Positions 59,086-64,000 of a stretch of DNA of 64,000 nucleotides are shown here, one piece after another. A program made the translations under genes and the position numbers. The DNA is taken from assembly GCF_021631985.1 (NCBI RefSeq), contig NZ_CP070225.1:7068001-7132000 (forward strand), in the 5' to 3' direction. Origin of the DNA: Sandaracinus amylolyticus. GTDB taxonomy: Bacteria > Myxococcota_A > Polyangia > Polyangiales > Sandaracinaceae. Below the pieces are notes generated by a model. It made no database searches. It was given only the letters and a program-made list of their open reading frames with translations, and was not told where the DNA came from. The stretch's first letter is position 1; every line of letters starts with the position of its first letter.

Positions 59086-61245
59086 TCACTCGGCCGCCAT
59101 GACTTGAGAGCGGTTGTGCAGGGACATGTGTCCTCGCTGGATTCCCTCGCACGCGAGGGCGCGCAGCGCGGCGAGGTTCGACGCGAGCCCGACGGACGCG
59201 ATGACTCCCGCGAGCTCCTGCGCGCTCGTCACACCGAGGATCTTCACGGCGAGGCGCGCCCCCGGATGCACTCTCGAGGTGCCGCCGACCGTCCCGACCG
59301 CCATCGGCATCGCGAGACTTCCGTCGAGCGACCCATCGCGGCCCACACGCCAGATCGCGAGCGGCTCGTATCGATTGCGGCGTGCCGCATAGGCGTGCGC
59401 GCCCGCCTCGACCGCACGCCAGTCGTTGCCGGTGGCGATGGTCACGGCGTCGATGCCGTTCATGACACCTTTGTTGTGAGTTGCTGCGCGATAGGGATCG
59501 AGCTCGGCGAACTGACTCGCACGCACGATCCCGTCGCGAACCTCCTCGCCCTGCCAGCGCGTCGTGTCCAGCGCCCGCGCGGGAATCGAGCAGCGTGCTC
59601 GCACCATCCGGCGATCGGCGAGATTCGACAGGATGCGCAGGCCCGGTCGCCCGCCGAGGATCGACGCGACGTCGCCCGCGAGGCTCTCGGCGAGGGTGTT
59701 CACCATGTTCGCGCCCATCGCGTCGCGGCAGTCGACGTGGAGGTGCACCACGACCATGCCCGGCGCGCCGGGTCGGCTCGGAGCGAGCACGCGGGCCTCG
59801 AGCCCCCGTGCGCCTCCCCCGCGGCGCACCAGCGAGGCCAGGATCTCGTCGGCGCGTCGCAAGAGGCGCTCGCGATGCTCGTCCAGGCGTCGCTCCGCGG
59901 CGCCCGTGTCCGCGACGTCGAGCACCTGGAGCTGTCCGATCATCACCGGCGGGTCGGTCTCGGTGAAGAACCCGCCCCCCGCGCGCACCAGCTTCGCGGC
60001 GTTCGACGCAGCGGCGACGACCGACGGCTCCTCGACGCACATCGGGACGAGATGGTCCTTCCCGTCGACGCGGAAGTTGAGCCCGAGCCCGATCGGGAGC
60101 GCATAGAGGCCCACGACGTTCTCGACCATCTGATCGGCGATCTCGAATGACAACGATCCGCGATCGAGCAGCGCTGCATCGCCCTCGTCGAGCTTGCCGC
60201 GCTGCACCAGCTCGTTCCGCCGCTCGCTCAGCGTGAGCTCATAGAAGCCGGGGATGCGCGACGAGGCTCGGTCCCCCCGCGCGCGCTGCGAGCTCCCCGG
60301 CTCGTCCACGCTCGCGTCGCTCGAACGATCGAGCGTGGTGATGAACGCGTGGAGCCCGGCGCGCGCCCAGGCCTCTCGGACGCGCTCGAGATCCGGCGCG
60401 ACCGCGATCACGCATCCACCGCCGCCCGCGCCCGTCAGCTTCGCACCGAGCGCACCGTGCTCGAGCGCGATCTCACGGAGCGCTTCGATCTCGACGCTCG
60501 AGACCCCGAGCCAATCGAGCTCCTGGTGATTGCGGGTCATCGCTCCACCGAGCGCGGCGAGGTCGCCGTCGGTGATCGCGCGAGCGCCGTCGGCCACGCA
60601 CGTCGCGATGCGATCGAAGCTCGCGAGGACCCGCTGGGGCTCCCGCTCGAGCTGACTGCGGACGCGCGCGATCATGCTGCGGCTGCTCCGGGTGTGTCCG
60701 GTGAATCCGACGCACAAGCGGAGCGCCGGCGCGCTCGACGCCGGGAAGCGCCTCAATCCGTCGGCCGTCGTGTACAGCGCCAAGCCACCGTGCTGCGCGA
60801 TCGCCTGATCGATGCCCGACGCCTGGCCGTGGAACACCGCCTCTGCCGCATTCGCGCTCGCGGCGATCGACTGCGGATCCCGGCTTCCCGTCGCCGCGCG
60901 CAACACGGCCCGCGCGAGCGCCGTCGAGAACGCGGCCGAGCTGCCCAATCCCGTCCCCGGCGGCAGCTCGAACTCGACGTGGAAATCCCAGTGGAGCGCG
61001 GAGCGCGCGACTCCGGCCACACGCAGGATCTCGTCGAATGCCGTCGCGATCCGGCCATGGTCTCCGTCGCTCGAATCACGACCGGGCGTCGACACCGAGA
61101 GCCGTCCGGTGCCCGGAGCCACCGAGACCGAGACGCCGCGCTCGATCGCCGCGACGAGCCCGGGCCGTCCGTACAACACGGCGTGCTCGCCGAAGAGGAT
61201 GATCTTTCCGTGTGCGCGCTCGCTCCAACGCAGTGAGTCCGTCAT
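59086..61245 (-). CDS. Bifunctional mevalonate kinase / class II HMG-CoA reductase fusion
   Basis: A single 719-residue frame holding two enzymes of the mevalonate pathway. Residues 1-about 305: mevalonate kinase, GHMP fold, with RAHGKIILFGEHAVLYG, ATP loop PPGTGLGSSAAF (95-106) and KLTGAGGGGCVIA. Linker about 306-328, charged and Ser-rich. Residues 329-719: HMG-CoA reductase, SRIPGFYELTLSERR, ENVVGLYALPIGLGLNF, DCRDAMGANMVNT, ATHNKGVMNGIDAV and the catalytic His in GHMSLHNRS. ATG 61245 overlaps the fni stop (ATGA). The reductase makes mevalonate and the kinase phosphorylates it. No stop or frame break separates the parts. Confidence 0.92.
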   Translation of the reverse strand: MTDSLRWSERAHGKIILFGEHAVLYGRPGLVAAIERGVSVSVAPGTGRLSVSTPGRDSSDGDHGRIATAFDEILRVAGVARSALHWDFHVEFELPPGTGLGSSAAFSTALARAVLRAATGSRDPQSIAASANAAEAVFHGQASGIDQAIAQHGGLALYTTADGLRRFPASSAPALRLCVGFTGHTRSSRSMIARVRSQLEREPQRVLASFDRIATCVADGARAITDGDLAALGGAMTRNHQELDWLGVSSVEIEALREIALEHGALGAKLTGAGGGGCVIAVAPDLERVREAWARAGLHAFITTLDRSSDASVDEPGSSQRARGDRASSRIPGFYELTLSERRNELVQRGKLDEGDAALLDRGSLSFEIADQMVENVVGLYALPIGLGLNFRVDGKDHLVPMCVEEPSVVAAASNAAKLVRAGGGFFTETDPPVMIGQLQVLDVADTGAAERRLDEHRERLLRRADEILASLVRRGGGARGLEARVLAPSRPGAPGMVVVHLHVDCRDAMGANMVNTLAESLAGDVASILGGRPGLRILSNLADRRMVRARCSIPARALDTTRWQGEEVRDGIVRASQFAELDPYRAATHNKGVMNGIDAVTIATGNDWRAVEAGAHAYAARRNRYEPLAIWRVGRDGSLDGSLAMPMAVGTVGGTSRVHPGARLAVKILGVTSAQELAGVIASVGLASNLAALRALACEGIQRGHMSLHNRSQVMAAE

Positions 61246-62321
61246 CGCGCTCTCCCTTCCGCCGACAACCACGCATTCAGCCTCGGCCCCATCACGCGCG
61301 GGACGTCCCGCAGCCGACTCGGTGACTCGCTCCCGGTGAGGAACGTGATCGCGCGCACCGCGTCGATGACGTCGCGCAGGTACTCGACCGCTCCGTCGTA
61401 TCCACCTTCCTGCTGAGCGCGAAGGACGGGCGCCGCGAGGCCGCCGAGCGTCGCGCCGAGGGCCAGCGCGTGCGCCACGTCGATGCCGGTTCGGAGCCCC
61501 CCCGTCGCGACGACCTCCAGTCCGGCCTCGGCAGCCCAGACGACCGATGGCGCCGTCGGAATGCCCCAATCCCACAGGGCCTCGCCCAGACGCTTCGTCG
61601 CGCCGCTGACGCGCCGGGCCTCGACTGCCACCCACGACGTGCCGCCGGCACCACTGACGTCGACTGCACGCACGCCGACTTCACGCACCGCGCGAGCGAC
61701 ACCGAGCGAGATCCCACAACCCGTCTCTTTGACGACGACCGGCGTGGGCAGCTCCCGCACCAAGCGCTCGAGCGTGCGCAGCCCGTCCGTGAAGTCGCGA
61801 TCGCCGTGAGGCTGGATGAGCTCCATCGCGGGATTGAGGTGGATGCACAGCGCGTCCACCTGCGCACGCTCGACCAAGCGGCGCACGTCGTCGGTCGACA
61901 TCGCGCGCGCCTGGACGATCCCGAGGTTCCCGAGGATCACCGTGCTCGGCGCGACGTCGCGGACCTCGTACGTGTCCGCGCTCTCCGGACGCAGCGCCAT
62001 CGCGCGCTGTGACCCGAGCCCGAACGCGATGCCGAGCGTCTCCGCGGCACGCGCGAGATCACGATTGATCGCGCGAGCGTCCGCCGTGCCACCGGTCATC
62101 GCGCTGATGACGATCGGCGCCCGCAGCGTCTTGCCGAGGAAGGTGGTGCGGAGATCGACGTCACTCACCCTCCGCTCCGAGAGCGCGTGGTGGACGAGAT
62201 CGACCTCCTCGAGGAGCGTGCTCTTTCGCCGGAACTCCGAGTGACGATCGACGCAGAGTCGGATGTGGTCCTGTTTGCGCCCTTCGATCAGCTGCGCTTG
62301 TTCGTCGTGAGGCGGGGACAT
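61242..62321 (-). CDS. fni: Type 2 isopentenyl-diphosphate isomerase
   Basis: A 359-residue FMN/NADPH-dependent enzyme that interconverts IPP and DMAPP. Markers: RKQDHIRLCV, APIVISAMTGGT, FGLGSQRAM, HLNPAMELIQPHGDRDF, VVVKETGCGIS, DVSGAGGTSWVAVE and the phosphate-binding TGGLRTGIDVAHALALGA. It starts at ATG 62321, overlapping the HMG-CoA synthase stop (ATGA). Length and motifs standard. Completes the supply of both C5 units in the operon. Confidence 0.95.
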   Translation of the reverse strand: MSPPHDEQAQLIEGRKQDHIRLCVDRHSEFRRKSTLLEEVDLVHHALSERRVSDVDLRTTFLGKTLRAPIVISAMTGGTADARAINRDLARAAETLGIAFGLGSQRAMALRPESADTYEVRDVAPSTVILGNLGIVQARAMSTDDVRRLVERAQVDALCIHLNPAMELIQPHGDRDFTDGLRTLERLVRELPTPVVVKETGCGISLGVARAVREVGVRAVDVSGAGGTSWVAVEARRVSGATKRLGEALWDWGIPTAPSVVWAAEAGLEVVATGGLRTGIDVAHALALGATLGGLAAPVLRAQQEGGYDGAVEYLRDVIDAVRAITFLTGSESPSRLRDVPRVMGPRLNAWLSAEGRAR

Positions 62322-63811
62322 CACGCCACCTCTTGTTCGCCGGCGCCGTCGTTCGACAGATACTGGTAGTACCGGTATCCGTGATCCGTCAGCTCCGGCG
62401 TCGACAGCCGCCCGAGGCGCTGCAGCACGAACTCGTCGCGCGGCGGATGCACACTCGGAGGCGGGCCGACGAGCACGATCTCCTCGCCGGCTCCGTTCGC
62501 CGCTTCCGCGCTCGCGACGACCTCCTCGTGCTCGTGCAGGCGCTCGTACTCGGCGACCGAGATCGCGATGCGCCGGCCACCCTCGGAGACGGGACGGAGC
62601 TCGGTGCCGTAGTGGCGCGCCGCGACTCGCTTCCACTCCGGACCGACGGTGCCCGAGAACACCTTCGCGCTCGCGCCGCTCCCGTAGGAGCACAAGAGGA
62701 CTCGTCGCCCCGTCAGGTCGACTCCATCTCTGCGCGCGGCATCCGTCATGCTGGCGAACGCGAGATAGAGCGACGCCGAGTACACGTTGCCGATCTCACC
62801 GGGCAGCTCGAGCGAAGGCGCGACCGTCCGCTCGAAGTGCGCACGGAAGAAATCCGTCTTCATCAGGCGCTTCTCGAGCTCCCGCGTGTCGTCGGGCGCG
62901 AGCCCCGCCGCGAGCTCTCGCATCCGCTCGCCGTGGGACTCGCTGCCCTCCCACATCAGGCGGAACACGCGCGCGGCGGCGTACTCCGCCATGCGCGGGA
63001 ACGGGACGTGGAACAGGAACGAATCGAATTCCGCGAGGAGCTGGCGCACGGAGGCGATCCCCGGCTCGAGGCCGCGCCGCGCACCAGCGCGGTCCAGGTG
63101 CTCGCGCAGCGCGTCCTCCAAGCACGAGAGATAGACGTCGATCGAGTGCTTCCCGTCGACGGTCGCCGTGCGGCTCCAATTCGGACGAAAGAAGTCGCGC
63201 GCGTCGCGGGTGGCAGTTCCGACGACGCCGGGATCCAGCGCGAGCAACCGCGGGCTCTCGCTGACCAGCATCGCGACCGCGCCCGCGCCCTGGGTGTACT
63301 CGCCGGGGCTGCGAAGTCGGTACTTCGAGATGTCGGTCGCGATCACGATCGCATAGGGACGCGTGTTCTCGCCCGCCCTCAGATGATTGACGGCCGACTC
63401 GAGCGCATAGGTCGCGCCGATGCATGCGAACTGCACCTGCGGCGTGCCGACGTGACGGAGCGACTTCCCGTAGTGTCGCTCCAACATGCCGAGCACGTAC
63501 GCGGCGATCGACTTCGACTGGTCGACCGTCGTCTCCGTCCCGACCGAGAGCAGCTCGATGTCGGAAGGATCGATTCCCGTCGCGTCGATCAGCTGCTTGG
63601 CGGCCATCGCCGCCATCGTCGCGGCGTCCTCGTGGCCATCGGCGACCGCCATCTTGCGGATCCCGATCCCCGCCACGAGCTTCCCACGCAGCAAGTCGGG
63701 CGAGCCGATGCCGAGCTGCGGCGCGCGCACCGCGCACCATTCCTGCGTCAGATCCACGTACAGCCTCGGCACGTACAGCGAATAAGCGTCGATTCCGAAC
63801 GTCCGTCGCAT
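62321..63811 (-). CDS. mvaS: HMG-CoA synthase
   Basis: A 496-residue thiolase-fold enzyme that condenses acetyl-CoA with acetoacetyl-CoA. Catalytic residues are in place: Glu93 in GTETTVDQSKS, Cys130 in VQFACIGATYAL, His268 in FLFHVPFPRM. Also GSGASAKVFSG. It is about 100 residues longer than common bacterial HMG-CoA synthases (near 390), with a C-terminal extension from about 400 including NGAGEEIVLVGPPPSV. First gene of the isoprenoid operon, with its start 98 bases from the partial gene stop upstream and an inverted repeat between. Call is firm; the extension is unusual. Confidence 0.93.
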   Translation of the reverse strand: MRRTFGIDAYSLYVPRLYVDLTQEWCAVRAPQLGIGSPDLLRGKLVAGIGIRKMAVADGHEDAATMAAMAAKQLIDATGIDPSDIELLSVGTETTVDQSKSIAAYVLGMLERHYGKSLRHVGTPQVQFACIGATYALESAVNHLRAGENTRPYAIVIATDISKYRLRSPGEYTQGAGAVAMLVSESPRLLALDPGVVGTATRDARDFFRPNWSRTATVDGKHSIDVYLSCLEDALREHLDRAGARRGLEPGIASVRQLLAEFDSFLFHVPFPRMAEYAAARVFRLMWEGSESHGERMRELAAGLAPDDTRELEKRLMKTDFFRAHFERTVAPSLELPGEIGNVYSASLYLAFASMTDAARRDGVDLTGRRVLLCSYGSGASAKVFSGTVGPEWKRVAARHYGTELRPVSEGGRRIAISVAEYERLHEHEEVVASAEAANGAGEEIVLVGPPPSVHPPRDEFVLQRLGRLSTPELTDHGYRYYQYLSNDGAGEQEVA

Positions 63812-63859
63812 GAGACCTCGAGAGTATGGTTGTTGGATTTCTCTGCTCGACGTCCCGCG

Positions 63860-63900
63860 AGAAGATCAGTCGATCGCACGAATCGACCGACTCATCTTCT
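63860..63900. promoter_or_regulatory. 41-base imperfect palindrome upstream of the isoprenoid operon
   Basis: AGAAGATCAGTCGAT at 63860-63874 and its near-complement ATCGACCGACTCATCTTCT at 63882-63900. The pairing is perfect over AGAAGAT and good inside, with two small mismatches or gaps. On the minus strand it sits just after the stop of the partial gene (63909) and 49 bases before the HMG-CoA synthase start. It could be a terminator, though no T-run follows, or an operator for the operon. Confidence 0.5.
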
Positions 63901-63908
63901 GACGGGCG

Positions 63909-64000
63909 CTACTGGCGCGCCTCGACGAGCTCGGCGCCCGCGCCGGGCGAGAGCGTCAGGACGCGCTGCACACCAGGAACGCTCGCGAGCGCCCGAGCCA
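63909..64000 (-). CDS. 3' end of an unidentified gene
   Basis: The minus-strand frame from the window edge to TAG at 63909-63911 encodes about 30 residues ending LTLSPGAGAELVEARQ. Codon third positions are strongly G/C like real genes here. It is too short to identify. It precedes the isoprenoid operon on the same strand and may or may not belong to it. Confidence 0.5.
   Translation of the reverse strand, partial: ARALASVPGVQRVLTLSPGAGAELVEARQ

Noticed and set aside
59063-60040. N-terminal extension of the DVDDTA protein
   Set aside because: It overlaps the HMG-CoA reductase domain out of frame and is Arg/Gly-rich; ATG 59062 follows the MVK-HMGR stop by 23 bases.
61246-61635. Upstream extension of the MVK-HMGR frame
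   Set aside because: Lies within fni out of frame; ATG 61245 gives the conserved kinase start and an ATGA overlap.

Overview
The window is very GC-rich (close to 70% by eye), densely packed, and full of start/stop overlaps of the ATGA and GTGA type. Codon use is strongly G/C-ending. Gene content (NtrC-type two-component pair, many c-type cytochromes, lipoproteins, a bacterial mevalonate pathway, FAAL/ACP lipid genes, a complete nitrate-to-N2O core) suggests a chromosomal segment of a Myxococcota/deltaproteobacterial-type bacterium. That placement is inference from content, not a phylogenetic result. I saw no rRNA, tRNA or CRISPR array.

Layout. 0-12.1 kb: housekeeping and accessory genes (partial RtcB RNA ligase, CBS protein, MarR-like regulator, histidine kinase and sigma54 activator, Old Yellow Enzyme, a frameshifted ATC-hydrolase-family gene, diheme cytochrome, alpha/beta hydrolase, HtrA protease, HELGH lipoprotein). 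12.2-13.6 kb: an IS110-family element with a possible guide (bridge) RNA region. 13.6-21.8 kb: two CRP/FNR paralogues, a MobA fused to a nitrate-reductase-associated domain, two polytopic membrane proteins, a MIP18-family protein, a GMC oxidoreductase and heme A synthase. 21.9-30.0 kb: a tightly overlapping lipid or small-molecule operon (fatty-acyl-AMP ligase, NAD-dependent reductase, ACP, acyl-CoA dehydrogenase, B12-type radical SAM protein with a broken cluster motif, GMC oxidoreductase, lipoprotein).

30.1-53.7 kb is a nitrogen-oxide respiration island. It holds nitrate reductase (napDAB plus a ferredoxin), a NrfD/ferredoxin/tetraheme cytochrome module that may replace NapC, copper nitrite reductase NirK fused to cytochrome c, a NirV-like protein, SCO1, a porin, hemerythrin, a cysteine-containing CRP/FNR regulator, norEF, and norCBQD with heme-synthesis-type genes and a HiPIP-like protein. 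Together these would reduce nitrate to nitrite, NO and N2O; no nosZ is present. Short inverted repeats (TGA-N6-TCA, TTGCGC-N3-ATCAA, TTGC-N6-GCAA) sit in front of most transcription units, as expected for CRP/FNR control.

53.7-55.7 kb holds small hypothetical genes. 55.7-63.8 kb is a minus-strand isoprenoid operon: HMG-CoA synthase, type 2 IPP isomerase, a single polypeptide joining mevalonate kinase to HMG-CoA reductase, an unrecognised protein with a DVDDTA motif, a short-chain prenyl diphosphate synthase, and then a methyltransferase and an SMR transporter. The kinase-reductase fusion and the DVDDTA protein make this the most likely place for an undescribed terpenoid pathway. Fusion proteins are a recurring theme across the window (MobA, NirK, NorC, NapB duplication, MVK-HMGR).
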